Part shown: positions 1 to 15,720 of the stretch, one piece after another
Position numbering within the stretch: position 1 is the first letter of the stretch
Layout: every line of letters starts with the position of its first letter
NCBI RefSeq assembly: GCF_002865645.1
Contig: NW_020194588.1
Coordinates: 1,096,529 to 1,160,528 of the forward strand
Source: Hyaloscypha bicolor E
Lineage: Eukaryota; Ascomycota; Leotiomycetes; Helotiales; Hyaloscyphaceae
Direction of reading: 5' to 3'
DNA length: 64,000 bases
The notes under the pieces: model-generated
Told to the model about the DNA's origin: nothing
Database searches by the model: none
The model's input: only the letters and a program-made list of their open reading frames with translations
Position numbers and translations under genes: made by a program

Positions 1-3000
1 AAAGCTAAACTTATAAATTAGGTAATAATAGAAAGTAGTTTTAATTCTATTAATTATAGAATAATAATTATAGATTCTTATTATTTAGTAGTTATATAAG
101 ACTAAAAAGGCAAGAATTTCCTAATAGAGCTCTTTTTTATACTTTACTAGCCTAAAGAGTTTTATAATACTTCTTATAATAAGAGTTATACTATAAGTAT
201 TCTATTAGTTTATAATATTAAATACTATAATATTATATTTTGCTTTATAGATTAAGAATAGAAAGTATATAAAGTATATAGCTATAAAAAAGGAAGTATT
301 TATAAGCTTGTCTATAAAAGATTTAATTCTTTTAAGCTAATTTTTTATAAATGCCTTTTACCTAAATATAATAGAATAATTGAATTATAAATAGGTTTTA
401 GTAATAGAAATAGAATTATTCTAGCTTTTATTAATACTTTTAATTAGAATCTTAAGATATTTAGTATTATATATAACTAGAATTTCTATAAAAGAAACTA
501 TTAATAATAAAATATTATAGATAATTCTAGCTTTATTTTTATTCTATATTATTTTATAAGTTTCTTTAAATAAATTATTATAAAATAAGGAATTATTAGA
601 AGATATTTACTCGGTTTCTAGAAAAGTTTAGTATAAGCTCTTACTCGAAACTATAATATCTAATTCGGATTTGCCTATAAAGCTACCTTTAGTTATAAGT
701 AAAGTTTTATAATATATATTTTAATATAAGGCACTTTTAATATCTCTTGGCTTCTAATTACTAGAGCTAGTAAAACTAACTTCTAATTATTTACTATAAT
801 TAGAGAATAATAATTTCTTTCTTATAAGAAAGTAATTTATATTACTTTCTAGCTTCTAATATTTCTTAAGCTAGCTATTCTTTTTCAAATTTCTTTTAGT
901 CTAAATATCTTATTTAAAGTATTTTATAGGCTATTTTTTGTTTTAAATCTAATATATAATTGGATTAATACTATTATTAGTAATACTATTTATTACTAGC
1001 TAGCTAAATATATTTTTAAAAGCCGAGTATATAATAAATATTTATAGTTACTTTTAATAGTACTTGACTAGTATATAAACGAATAGTTCTTTAGATTCTT
1101 ATATTTGTTTTCGTTTTTAATTCTTATCTTATAAAGAGGCTAATAGATTTTATAGAAACTTGACTTAAATTAGATTTATAGTATAGTAAAATAAAAGTAA
1201 TATATCTCTTTACTAGAAGTATTACTAGTTAAAGAAAAAAGTAAATATTTGGGTTTAGTATTTGAATTCTTAGATAGAATTCGTTTTTTATAGTATTATA
1301 AATATATGCTTTTATAAAAAGAAGATTATAGTTACTTTTTCTTAATATCTTATAGCTATATTTCTATTAATAATTAGTTAAAGTAAATAATAGTATAAAT
1401 AGCTTCTTTATTTTTGTTTTTTTAATATAAAGTATTATTATCTAACTTTTTAAATATTTTAGTTTACTTAATATAGAGCTATATTAACTAGAAAAAAAAG
1501 AAATAATAAATAAACTTACATTATTACTAGAATTAATAAATAGAAATAGACGGAAGAATTAGAGAGTATAAGTAAAGAATAATAGGTAATAAATATACTA
1601 GAGTTTTAGGATATAATAATAATTATTACTATTTTTATTATTTTATAAACTAGTATTTCCTTTCCCGGAATTACTTATACCTAAAACTAGTTTATTAAGA
1701 ATATAGGAATTAAGCTAAATTAGCTCAATATTAGTACTAGAAATACTAATTATAAATAGAAGAAAAAGTTGGAATTATAATAAAGACTAACTAGCTTTAA
1801 ATATTATTTAGTAACTATTTTTAATAAAGATTAGTTAGAGAATTAGTAATATCTTTACTTGCTTTATTTCCTGAATTAAAACTTAAAGTAAGCTTGGGAA
1901 ATCTTTTAGTACTATATTATATAAAGATTTATACTAATCTAAAAGTATTTTATTTATTAGTATATAGAATAGCCTATTTTATAGCCTAATTTATAAGGCT
2001 TAGTAAGGCTAGTAATAATTTGAGTTACTAATTTTAATATAGAATTATATCTATATTATATTTCTTTATCTAGTAAAATATAGTTTATATTAGTAGAGAA
2101 ATCTAGCTTAATATAAAAAAGTAATAGATAACTAATAAGTTTTTAAGTAAAGATATAACTTTCTAGTTTAGGCCAGGCCTTCTTACTAGTATAAACTATA
2201 TTTTACTAGATAAAGAAATAATATTTCCTAGTTCTAGCTCTTTATATATTAGCTACTTTTCTTTACTAAATTAAAGTAGCTATTATTATATTAATATAAA
2301 TAGAAGTATTCTTATTACTTTTTAATAATAGAATATAAAATATAAAGATCTTTTATTACTTTTATAAAGTAGTAATTTTAACTATAATCTAGCTTTTAGC
2401 TTTATTAGTAATAAAATCGAATTTTAAGCCTATCTATTTTCTAATAAGTTCTTAAATAATCTCAATTCTCTATTTACTAAACTAGTTCTAAATATAGCCT
2501 AATCTAATATTACTAAACTAAAGAATAAGAAGTATTATACTAATAAAGATTATATATATAATAATAATATAAGTATATTTAAATATAAGAACTATAAAAT
2601 ACTAATAAAATAAATTTTACTTTAATTATTACTAGTATTAACTCTTTTATTACTATTTCTAATTAAAAAACTAAAGTTTTAAAGAATATAGCTCGGAGTA
2701 AAAGTAATAGTAATACTAAATATCTAATATTTAATTAATTTCATTTAAATTAAGCCTTATTATTTATATTTATTTTATAGAAAAGATAAATAAAGCTTTC
2801 TATTTTAATAATTAATTCTAAATAGTTTTATTACTTAAATAAGAGATTTATATATAGTTATATTTCTATAAGGAAATATATTAAAGTTTTTCTTAGCTAT
2901 AAATTACTATTATTAAAGAATATAACTATTAGAGTCTTCTAATATTATTTTAATTATAGTATATAGTATCTAGCTATTTATAATTCATTATTTCAAATAT

Positions 3001-6000
3001 TTAGTCTAAGAATTCGTTCTATAATTTCGGCTTAATAATAATATATTTAAACTAAAATATAGAAGTAATAATAGGCTTAATAATTATCCAGAATTATAAG
3101 TAATATATTATAAACTTCTAGTCTATAATTCCAGTTATAATATTACTATTCTTTAATATTATAATATTAGTTAGCCCAAAATTAGTATAATATAAAATAA
3201 AGAAAGTATTAATATTAGAAGAAAATTTAGCTAATATATTTGTTTTATAGATTATAATATTCTCTAATAAAAATAAATTAAATATTCTGGGTAATTATAT
3301 TAAATAGAATTATTATATATTTTCTATTAGTTATAGTTTAAAAATACTATATTTAATAATAGTTCCAAAGTAAAATAATATTTTTATAATAAATATAATA
3401 TAGTATTATATAATATTTTCTATAATTTATATATATTAGCTTAAAAATAATTAAGGCTATATCTTTTCTAATATTTGTCTAGTTACTTGTTTTATTATAA
3501 GAAAGATTTAATTAAGGTCTTAATTAATCCAGAAATAAATAACTTCTAGTATAGATATATCTAAGGTATTTTCTATAATAAATCGAATTATATTAGATAT
3601 ATATTTTATAGAATATATTATTTCTAATATATTAAATAATAGCTAAGATTTCTTTTTTTTATATTTAGTTAATTTATATCTTCTCTTCTAATACTAAAAG
3701 ATTATTTCTATTTTATTTCCTAAAATAGAAAGTATTATCTTTATCTTACTAGCTATTAATAGTATCTAATAGTTTTAATTCTAGATTTATAACTCTTTTA
3801 TAAATAATTAAGAAGTCTATAGTCTAATAATAGAAATTAATTCGAGTTATAAAGATATTTATTAGAGAGTTTATTTTATTATTCTATATAAGTTATATAA
3901 ATAGAAATATATATAATACTAGATATATTAGAATATAGCTTTTGAGATATTCTCTAAACTTAATATTAATAATAGATTAGGTTTCTTGAAATAAATTTCT
4001 TTATTAATAAATACTTTATAATAATTAATATTACCGGAAATAGTAATTAAAATAAGAAAGGAAATTCTTAATATATTTAATAAATATTACTTAAAAAGAA
4101 TTATTATATATTATTAGATAAAGAAGAATTAAAGATTTATAAGCTAGATAATATAAATTAAGCTATACTAGTAATATTAGTTAGTACTAGAATAAATAAA
4201 GACTAGTTAGTATTTATTAGATAACTTTATTAGCTAATATTACTAGTTTATTTATCTAATATTCTCTCAATTATATTACTAAGTAAATTATATAATATCG
4301 AGTTCTATTACTTTATAATATTCCTATATAATAATTTTCTAACTTTTTAAAGTTATAGAATATTAAAATTAAGAATAAGTATTTGCTTTTTAAGAAGTTC
4401 TCTATTTATATTAGGCTTCAAATTTTATAATTATATAAAGATTAGAGCCTAAATATATTAGGTCTTTTAATTAGTAATAAATTATTAACCAAATTATATA
4501 ATACTTAAACTAATACTATTAAATCTAATAAAGTTCTTAAGTAATTCTCTTATTCTATTTTTACTATTAATAATTACTTTTCTTAATTACTATAAGATAT
4601 CTTTTATTAAGATATTAGATATTCTAGAATATATAAATATTATTAAGGAAATATTAATTATCTCAAGAAAACTATAAGTATATACTTTTATTTATAAACT
4701 TCTTACTAATCTAAAATAATTATAATTAATTTCTTTCTAATACTATATTTCCTTAGATAAATATATTATCTAATAGATTTAATAAACTCTATATAATAAT
4801 TATAAAATATAATATCTAGAGCTATTTCTAGCTATAACTTCTTTATTATTATATAATAATTCCTAAAGAATATATATTATTAGATATAAATATAACGGAA
4901 CTATTTAAATACTAAATTAAAACTATAGATATTTCTAATATTAATAAATAAATAATTTATTTCTATATTATCTTATTAGATATAGCTAGCTATATAACTA
5001 AAAATAATAAAAGAAATGCCCCTCTATCTATTTTTAAGTTTTATAAAGATTTACTAGTTAATATTAGAAATATTAATAGTAACTTCTTTATAAAGTTTAC
5101 TAATTGCCTCTAGATAAAGAGCTAGAAAAATACTTTAGGGCTTGAAATAATATAAGGTTAGGCTAGGAAAATAATTGAATTTTCTTTTAATATTAGTAGT
5201 TTTTTATTTAAAAAAAAAGAAATAAAAATAGAAATAAGAAAAAAGAGAAAAAAGTAATTTAAGCTTTAAGAAATAAAATAGGCTATTATAATTAAAAATA
5301 GAACTATTTATAAAATAAGAGAAATATAGTACTAGATCTATTTACCTTTTACTAGCTATATTAAAATTATTAATAATAAAACTAAAGGTATATTAGATAT
5401 TATAAAAATCTTAAGAAATAAAGATATATTAGTTATATAAGCTATAGTAAATAGTATTCTAGAATAGTAAGTTTCTTACTTTATTATTATATATATATAT
5501 TTTATTTTAGTAAAGTAATAATATAAATAATATTTAATATTTTTAAATCTAATTCGGAATTATATTTTAAATAAAATCTGCTACTAATTTTTTATCTAGT
5601 ATTTATATTATTATAAAGACTTCTTTTCTATATTAGTTCCAGAATAATTAATTAAATCTATTTCTTTAAATTATTTATCTAAAATAGCCTATTTTAATTA
5701 AGAATATTCTGGTTATTATATTACTAGTATCTAGAAAAGATTTATCTATATAGATCTCCTAACTAGATATCTTAATAAAAGTACCTAATACTTTTAATAG
5801 CCTTAGTATAATAAATAGTAATAAATCTTCCGGATAACTAAATTAAATCCCGCCTAGAATATCTATAGTCTACTCGAGAACTATTTATTAAAGAATATAT
5901 TTCTTAAACTAAATTACTTCTTTAAAATATTAGTTAGTTATAAGTTTTCTATTATAACTATATACTTACTAATAGTAGAAGTATTATTATTATAATTTAA

Positions 6001-9000
6001 AAAAGTACTAATATAACTAAAACCTGTTTTCTTAGGTCTTAAAATATTAGAAATTAATTCTTCTATTCTCTATTACTAATTCATATTATAGTTTATTATA
6101 TTTAATAAAATATTACTAAGTAAATTCCTTTCTTAATTATTAATAAATATCTGAAATAATAGCTAATACCTAGAATTATTAGAAGCAGATATCTAATATT
6201 ATATTAGGGCTTAAAAAAACTAGCTCTAAGAATTTCTTCTATAAGTTTTATACTATATTTCAGACCTATAAGTTTTTAATATATAGTAACTCTAGTAAAC
6301 TACTAATAAAATACTCTTCTCGAAATAAGATATCTAGTAAGCTATAAGATCTCTAATAAAGCTTTATAGCTATTACCTCCCGAATATAATATTTTTTTTT
6401 CGTTTCGTTTTAGTTACCTAATTTATAACTTGCCTTAGTAAAGCTCTGAAATCAAATATTCTACTTAATAACGGATTATTTATATTTATATTTTGAATTT
6501 CTTTTATATATTTATAACCGAATATTAATTATTTAGATTTATATATATTAGTATTACTAGCTACTAGTATAAGTAAGGAATTTATAATTCCTCTAATTTG
6601 AGATTACTAGCTAGATTAAAATTAAAAAGTAATAAGATATTAAAAAGATTTATAAAGTATTTATAGAATTTTATTATTTAGATTATTTTAGCCTTCTTTT
6701 TTATATTTATTAATTATACTAAGGTCTTAAAGAAACTGAATTACCTTACTAAATATATTTCCTTTAATTAGTATATATTTTTTCTAGCTTTTAAAGATTT
6801 AGAGACCTTTCTAATAATAGGTAATAGTATTTATATAAGATTACTAGATTTCTTAGGAAATAGAATTAAGTATCTAGTATAAAAAGTATTTATAAATCTA
6901 TAATATCTTTAATTAACCTTTATTTAGCCTATTACTTTTTTCCGAATAATTTTAGAGCTATATTTCTCTAATTAATAAATTATAGTAATTATAAAATTAA
7001 AGCTATTATTTTTAATTATAGAAAATTACTACTTTATAATATTAAATTATAAGATAAAGTTATAGTAGAAAGTTATTAGAAATCTCTATAAAATTCTATT
7101 AAGTATATAGCCTATTTCTATAATATATATATATTTATAATAATTTATAGAAAACTAAAAATCTGTATTATTTTTAGATAACTAATATAAAAGATTATAG
7201 TAGTTTTATTTAAGTATTTCTATAATATTCTAAAGAATATTAAGGTCTTCGAATTTAATTAACTATAATAGAATAAGTTAGTATATTCGGGAATTTCTTT
7301 CCTTATATAGTAAATTAAACTAGAATTCTAAATTACTATTTTTAGATAATATATTTTCCTATAATACTAAAATTTTTATAAGCTTATTTTATAATATCTT
7401 AAATAGTTCTGGGAAATACTATTAAAGCTCTACTATAAACTATATATAATTAGCTAATAAAGTTCTTTAAATAAGCTTAAGAAATTACTTTATTATTAGT
7501 AAGTAATTCCTCTAAAATATAGTATTCTAACTAAAAGTATATATTTTTAGTAACTTATTAGTCTATTATAAATATAAAGAAATAGATTAGACTAGAGTTT
7601 ACTTTAGATTTATAGAATAATATTACTAGAAATAATAAATTTACTTTTATTTTTTATATAAGTTATTATAAAGCTATATAGTTTAACTCGAATTAGAAAT
7701 AAAAAAGGCAAGTATTTTTTCTAAACTTTAGTTTAAACTAGTATAAATACTATACTATATTATATATCCAATTTTAATAAGTTATAGATTAGAACTATAT
7801 AGGGTTAGCTAGTAAGAAATCTATCTAGAGATTCTTAATAAATTATATATATATTAGTAATAAGTTAGTAATATATTTCTATATATTAATTATAGCTCTA
7901 ATTATAGCCTATTAGCTAGTTCTATAATCCGTAATTATATTTATATAAGGTATTAGTATCCTGCTTTCTAGGCTATATTTTACTTTCTTATTTCTTAATT
8001 TATTAGAAGTTCTTCCTATAGTAGCTTAGAAATAATTCTATATATATAAGAGTAAAGCTATTAATAAGAATTATTATAAATAATACTTCTAGTAATTTTA
8101 ATTATTTTTTAAAATCTGAATATATTTCTTTATTTTAGTAATTTATTTTATCTTTTATATTATAGCCTATATAACTATCTATAATTATTTAAGATACTAG
8201 TATATTATATATTAATTATAGCTTACTAGCTATTATTTAGAGTAATAATATTATATATATATTAGTAATTATAAATATCTAATATTATATTTTTCTAAAG
8301 TAATATATATTTTTTATTTAATATTAATAATAAGAATAAAAGCCGGCTTATTATTTAATTATCTTATTTAATTACAGATATTTATCTGGCCTATATTCTA
8401 ATTAGAATAATTAAAATTACTTTCTTTAAAATAGAAAAACTAAATATTTTTATTATAGTTACTAGCTACTTTCGAGATATAAGCTTTAATATTTTATAAT
8501 ATTATAGTATTATCTTAACTAATTAGAGGTACTAATAATAGAAAAAGTATTATATAGAAATATTTTATTTTAAGAATTATAGAATTAATATATTATAAAC
8601 TTTTCCTATTTAAGTTTAAATATTATACTTTATATTAATATCTTATTTTTCTTATATTATTATATAAAGAATTAGTAAAGCTATCTTAATTATCCAGATA
8701 TTAATATATTATATTATAATTATAGGCTATAAGTATATATAAAGGCAGTTCGGTTTCCTTTTATTAAAAGTCTAATTAATATTAGTATTTATAAATATAT
8801 AAAAATATAATTTCTCTAAAGTTTTTATTATTATTATTTTCTATATTTCTTAATATTTAGTTCTTTAATTATTTTTCTAAACTTTCTATCTAGTATATAT
8901 CTTATCTATTATATATATAAAGTAATCTATTTTCTATCTAAAAATATCTTATTATTATTTTATAGAAATAAATAATAATAAGATATATTAAGAATAGTTT

Positions 9001-11150
9001 TCTACTAATTTAGCTATTCTCAAATATTTAAGCCTTAATTCTAGATTTCTTATTTCTAGGCTTTACCTATATATCTATTACTATTTAATAATATTTTAGT
9101 ATTAACTTAAATATTTATATTTCTCGGTTTTATTTCTTTAGGTTATTTATATTTATTTATAAATATATTTATATATATTTATAGAAGCTACTAGAGATTT
9201 ATTATAGTAAAAATCTCCTTTTATCTAAATAATAAAAGAATTATTTTCTAATAATTAGTAGCTTTAACTATTTATTTATAATATTATAATAATATATATA
9301 ATATATTTATTTAGAGTTTTACCTAAAATACTTTCTTTTTTCTTATTATTACTAACTTAGCTATATTATTAAACTATTTGAGAAATTATTATTTAAATAA
9401 TAGAAATATAAATAAAAAAAACTTTATATTATATACCCTAAAATAAATGCTTTTTTATATAATATAAGGGCTATTAGCTTATATTTCGGTATTAATATTA
9501 AGCTAAAAAATTCAGAAATTAAGAAAAAGTTTTTATTTCTTATTTTAGTAACTTTCTATAAATTCTTAAAAAGCTATTTAATAAGTATTATACCGAGTAT
9601 ATTAAGCTAGTTTAGGATAAAACCTATATCTATAAGCCGTATTTTAAAGGCGCCTAAATAAAGTCTATAATATCTAAATTAAGATATATTTTAATTATTA
9701 TTTTTAATAAAAAAAAATAAAAAAACTACTAGATAATATTAAGAACTTCCTTAATTTAGTATTCTAATAATAGTATTCTAATTATAATACTTTCTATTAA
9801 TAGGGTTACTTATTATATAAACTTCCTAAAACTAGAAAATCGAGCTTAAGCTTGGCTATTACTAGTTATTTTAACTTAAATATCTATATTCTTAATTTTT
9901 TTACTATTAGTAAAGCTATTCTAAAATATCTATTTAATAGCCTTTTAAGTTACTATATTATTCTTTTAGAAGATATTAATACTATTAGCTCGAATTAAGA
10001 TACTAAAACTAAGGGCTCTTACTAAATTATAACTAGCTTTCTTTTCTAAATAAGTAAATCTATTAGTAGAAAGGTGTTTTTATTTTCTATCTTAAATATT
10101 ATTAATAATATTAGGTTATAAGAAGGCCAAATCCTAATTATAACTACTAATTATATTATATACCTTAATAAAGTACTTATATAATCTAGCTATATAAATA
10201 AAAAGATTAAGCTTAAGCTTATTAATAATATAATAATAGCTAATCTTTTCTATTTTATTTTTAAGCTAATATAAAAGAATATTACTTTTCCTAAAAATAT
10301 TTAATTAAAAGATAATATAAAGATTTATAAAGCTACTATTATTTAGAAAAAAAAAAGAAAGTTAAATAGTTAATAAAAGAGTTTACTAGTAATATATTAG
10401 AACTAAAATTCAGTCTAATAGAAATTTTCTTATTTCTTATAGAATATAGGAAATTACTAGAAGAAGCTATTAATAATATAAAGAAACTTATTTCGAAGTC
10501 TATTAAAGTAAAATTAAAGCCGCTAAGAATATCTAAAGATATTAAGCCTAAAAATACTTGGCCTAAAATAGCCCGAGATTTCAAGTTAATATATTTCTAA
10601 TAAAGTATAAATTAAACTCTACTAATAATTCATTAGATAAGATAAGAAATCTTTAGTAATAGAAGTTCTAATTAAAATAATTTAAAGTTACTTAGTATTA
10701 GTATAACTAACTACTTTACTAATTAGCCTAGATCTCTTATAAGCTATTATAGATATATAAATACCTTCTAGTTATATCTCGAAATATATATACTTTTATA
10801 TATTTCTTAATAATTCTTCTAAGGCTACTTTAACTAATTTCTATTTACTAATTCTATATTATATACTATTATAAATTATAATTACTAAATATATCTAATA
10901 GTTCTTAGGTATTCTCAAGTTATTTAGTACTAATTAAAGGCCTTTTCTTTTTCTTATAAAGCTATCTAGTAAATCTAGAGAACTAAAAGCCCGAGCTTTA
11001 AGACTAGAGTTTAAAACTATTAATAAAGTATATGTCTTAAATCTAATATAAGTTTATATATACTAATATAATTCTATTATATAGCTAAAATAAAAAAGTA
11101 TATAAGTATATAATTAAGGAATTACTAAAATTAGTAAATAAAGTAAATAA
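1..11150. repeat. RIP-mutated repeat region, family not identified
   Basis: The sequence is extremely AT-rich and nearly devoid of CpA and TpG, while TpA and CTAG/TTAG/TAAT words are everywhere. This is the footprint expected of C-to-T and G-to-A mutation of repeated DNA (RIP in Pezizomycotina). Frames on both strands are broken mostly by TAA and TAG. Long stretches keep a plausible amino-acid order, for instance a Lys/Leu-rich plus-strand stretch around 10.3-10.6 kb, so mutated transposon or multi-copy genes probably lie here. I could not name a family, found no intact terminal repeats and see no live gene. Confidence 0.75.
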
Positions 11151-12330
11151 ACTTAATTAATATATATTTATTATTTATATTCGAATTAGTTAATATATTT
11201 GCTTGAAACGGGTTTTATATATTTATAAAAATATTCTAGATAAGAAGATATTAACTAATATTATTTATATTAATATTAAATTAGAATAGTTATAAGATAT
11301 TTTAAAAGTAATTCTAAAAGGCATTTATAAAATTAGTATAAAAGAAAACAAATCTTCTATAAGCTCTTCCTCTTTAATTATATAAAACTAATTACTAATT
11401 TAAGCTTAGATTAAATAAAATCTCTTATATTACTATTTCTATAAACTTAAGTTATATTAAAATAGTACTAATTCTTTTAATTTAATATATATAAAGTATT
11501 TTAATATTCTTATCTAGTATATTATAATAACTTATATAAATAGAACTTGTATTTTACTACTTTTTATAAATAGTAAGATTATATATAATCTATTCTAGAT
11601 TCTTTTTAAGTTAAATATATTTATTTATATTATATATTCCGGGATATAAAAACCAAGATATATTAAATATAACTTTAGTAAAAAGAGAACTATATCTAAT
11701 AGAATAGTATATTTCTATATTAAGGGCCGCTATATTAACTTTAATAAAAAAGTATTTAGTAAAGTTCTAATTAATACAAGTATTTTGAAATTCTATAAAT
11801 TAAAGCCTATTAATTCTCTTAATATTTTTCTCTTATAATACTATAAAAATTTGGGCTATATTAAAGTAAAGCTAATTAAATATAATTAGAAGTTTAATTC
11901 TTTAAAAAGTATTAGATATCTTTAATATAATAGTATAATATTTCAGGTAATAAAAAGAGAAATAGTTATAATATTTATTTCTAGTAGAATTATAATTAAT
12001 ATAATCTATTTCTAAAAGCTTAATTCTAATTATATTAGGCTAAATATAATTAGGGTAGCTAATAGCTAATAGTATAATTCTAATCTTATTAATCTCTAGT
12101 TTAATAATAGTAGTTTATTATTATCTTTACTATTATAGACTAATTAAGTTAAAATTAATAATATAGATATTAATATATAAAATAAAGATAATTTAATTAT
12201 TTATAGTCTAACTATTCTAGATTATAGTCTAAATAATAAATTATAATATAAGAATTTTATCTAGTAATAAGAGGTTTATAAAGCTAATTAAATCTTATAT
12301 AATAAAGTTTATAATTAATAATATTATTAA
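11150..12330 (+). pseudogene. relic resembling the N-terminal (DUF7025-like) region of fungal AAA ATPases
   Basis: One plus-strand frame stays legible for more than 1 kb if TAA/TAG are taken as mutated CAA/CAG. At about 11.72-11.88 kb it reads GRYINFNKKVF, then KPINSLNIFLL, a tyrosine and KNLGYIKVKLIKY. These follow the order of the region preceding the AAA module in a large fungal ATPase family: a tyrosine-rich strand, 'sLxxyPLxyH', then 'vxxkLixxGxkF'. At about 12.19-12.24 kb, LTILDYSLNNKL parallels the 'VxGFSLkdKkW' stretch just before the ATPase core. I did not find a Walker A motif downstream, so the ATPase core is lost or unrecognisable. It may be a captured multi-copy host gene. The match is from memory of family patterns and is tentative. 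Confidence 0.35.
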
Positions 12331-13400
12331 GATTAGCTAGAATAATTTACTTTGGAATTATTTTATAATAAAGCCTAAGTAAAAGAAACTTATTTTAACT
12401 TATATAATATTTTATTTATAATAAATATCTAATTATTTATTTAATAATATTATTATAGAAAAGAGTTATAATCTAATTATACTTTTCTAGTATAATATCT
12501 AGCTTCTATTATATTTTTTTAAGTCTACTAATATATATACTAGTAAATTACCTAAAGTTAGTAAGATACTAATTACTAAAATACTATTAGAATACTTCTA
12601 GAAACTACTTTATACTATAGGTATTTTTCTTAGAAATACTACTCTTTATACTAATATTTATAGATATTTACTAGAGATCTGAGTTCTTTTTTATATTATT
12701 CTATAATTAAACTATTCTAAATAATTGGCTCTAAAGACTTCCTAAAAAAAAGCTAGTTATATAAGAAATACCAGAATTACTTTATTCTAGGGAATTATAT
12801 ATTAGAATATAATTATATTTAAATCTTTAGTATTAAGTTTAGAATTATAGAAAAGAAACTCAAGTATTTTTCTTTATATTTAAATAATTCTGAAATATAA
12901 GAGGCTTTTATTATAATTTTTTAAAGCTTAGGGAAAAATCTAAAGCTAGCGGTTCTATAGAAAGTACTAAGAAAAAAAAACCTAGCTTTATATTACTTTT
13001 TTTTCTTTTTCTTTATTTCTATAAACTCTTTTTACTTTTATATTATCTATAAGTAAAACTAGCCTGCTTCTGACTTTATTATAGAGCGAGGCAAGTAATA
13101 TAAGACCTGTAATTACTATTAAGTTTATATTTCCTTTCTTTTCTAACTTAACTAATTTATTAATAGGCCCGAAATACTATTAATTATATCTAATAGTATT
13201 TTATTTTATAAGAACTTAATTCAAATATTCTTTTTATTTTCCGGTAATAATAATAGTTAATTATAGATATTATTATAAATAAGCTAGTTCTATAGTACTA
13301 GTAACAGATTTATTAACTATCTATTATAGCCCTAGTTAATATTTTAGAGAACTCTTCTATAGATCTATCTATTATATAGCTTTCTGGCTTTCTTTTATAC
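12330..13400 (+). repeat. RIP-mutated coding-like stretch, unidentified
   Basis: The plus strand remains partly legible as protein (Gln/Tyr/Leu-rich, stops mainly TAA/TAG). I recognise no domain. It lies between the ATPase-like relic and the Helitron and may belong to the N-terminal part of the Helitron protein or to another repeat. Confidence 0.4.
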
Positions 13401-14539
13401 TTTTGGCTAGCTCTTATATATATAACTAATTTACTTATAAGTTATTATATAACTTATAAAGTCCTCTATTTTAGCTATATAAATAATTACTTTAAGGCCT
13501 ATTATAAAAAAAGTAATATAGTACTTTCTCTAATTTATAAGTCTTTTTTATATTTCTTTTATTTCTTTATAGGTAATAACTTACTTTACTAGGCCTTTTA
13601 AATAAATATCCGGATATATAATTATACTTTTATTTTTATATTAGTTAAATATAAAAAAAATATATAAATTAACTTCTTCTATAGAATTTAGTACTTTTAG
13701 ATTTATAGCAAGCTCTTCTATTTCTAAAGCCTACTATAGCCTATTTTATATACTAAATCCTTCTTTATATAGCTTTTCTTTTATAACTCGCTTTTTATAA
13801 CTAATATATAGACTACTAATTTCTTTTACTTAGATTATATAGTTCTTTTATAGCTTATAGATATACTTATAGATTATAACTCGTTTATTATAATTTATAA
13901 GATAGTCTATAAGTATTTTATAAGCTAGTAAACCGATTTCCGGATTTTACTTAATTTATAAATATATTTAATTTTCGAGTTAGATATAAATTATTATTAT
14001 AAGAATTTCCCTATAAGTAACGAGATTATAGCTCTTATTCCGGATAAGTATATAAATATAAGCCGCTATAATCTAGTATTTATAGTTTATAAGGCAGGCT
14101 ATAAGTATCTATAAATATATATAATTAATATTATATATATAGTATATATATTACTTTATTATATCTTGCTTTTCCTATATAATAATCTGAGCTAGTATTA
14201 CAAGTTATAGTTATAGAATTATACCGGAACTTATTAATAAATATAACTCGAATAGTAGGTTTTTTACTAGTATTATTTCTATATTTATCTAGACTTCTTT
14301 CTATTTTTTTATACTAGCTATCTTTTCTAGTAATATATTACTTATAAGACTACTTTATTTAACTAGCTTTATTTTTACTAGTAGAATATTTATATAAATA
14401 TTTATATAGAACTTATAGATACTTTAATTTATAAGAATATTTATATAAATAATATTAGTTATTACTTTATTTTCTTATTAAGCTTTATAGGTAGTAATTA
14501 CTTTATATAGTAGCTCTTTTAAGACTTAATAGCTATTAT

Positions 14540-15720
14540 ATAATACTTTAGTAAGCTAAGCTTCTTTATTACCTTTATAGCTAATCTGTATTAGCCTGAG
14601 ATTATAGATTACCTCTTAAATAAATAATAAGTAATTAATTATTCGAATTTCCTTTATTATATCTTTATACTAAAAATAAAAGAGCTTTTTATAGATTTAA
14701 AGAACTATTTTTTCGAATAATATACGGGCTATATTTATATAATTAAGTACTAGAAGTATAGTTTTCTATATATATATCTGCTTTTATTTTTTAGAAAAGA
14801 TATTATTTTTTTAATTTCTAATTTAATTAATAAAGTTATTTATACCGAGCTTTTAAATCTATTATAGAATTCTATAAGCAAACTTATAGCTATAATAACT
14901 AGCCAGATATCTTACGGGTTATATAGTATAAGAGGGAAACTATAATAAGACAAAAACCCATATAAAATATATTAGAGTATAAAATATAACTTAATAGTAA
15001 AATAATAAATTAAAAGTATAAATAGTAAAATATAAATAGTATATAGTATATAAAAGCTTAATTAATTAAATACTTATAAGGAATTATTCTCTAAAACTAT
15101 AGAAAAACCAGTTTTCTTATATAATTTCCGCAAGTTATATATAAAAGGCCGTGGCCTTTATTATATAATCTAAATCTTAAAACCACTAAAATAATATAAT
15201 TTTTAGAGAATATAGCCTTAATAATAATTCAAAAGCTTTATATATAGTCTATAAGATACCTATAATTCTACTTATATATTAGAAGAGATTTTCTAAAGTA
15301 TTTATAGCTATAATAATTATTTATAAGAATAAATATCCCGAATACTAGTACCGAAATAATAGCTATATATTTATAGTCTATAAACCAGGCTTTCTAGACT
15401 AGAAAGTTATTTATAATAACTACTAAGTTATTTTATATAATTTATATTTTTTTTAGAAGTTTTATTTATATATTTATATAAGTAATTAAATATATTTATA
15501 AGTATATTTATAAGAAAATAGATTATATAACTATTACTATTTTAAAAATAGATAATAAAATTATCTAGTATCTCTAGGCTCGGTATATAGATCTTATAGA
15601 GGCTTTCTGGTATTTATTTAAGTATCTAATATACTAGAAGTTTCTTTTAATTTAATATCTTATAATCTATTTCCCTAAATAGTATATAGTCTGTTTTATA
15701 ACTAATTTCTTATTTAAGCA
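14540..15720 (+). pseudogene. Helitron Rep (HUH endonuclease) and linker domain, RIP-inactivated
   Basis: The Rep nuclease nicks and rejoins DNA during rolling-circle transposition, using an HUH pair and tyrosines. Here the sequence around 14.76-14.79 kb aligns with the 'RGLPHMHLLLFL' core of fungal Helitrons, but both histidines have become tyrosine (CAC/CAT to TAC/TAT), the change RIP makes. Before it, PEIIDYLL and LKIKELFIDLK match the expected 'WPEI..ALLPGQ' and 'F..K...L..D' segments. Around 15.56-15.72 kb, ARYIDLIEAFWYLFKY and NRAANTYL match the segment joining Rep to the helicase. In-frame stops confirm it is dead. Confidence 0.8.

Noticed and set aside
10339..10584. 81-codon minus-strand frame rich in Ile/Leu/Phe
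   Set aside because: The opposite strand is the more protein-like reading, and AT-rich mutated DNA gives hydrophobic frames by chance.
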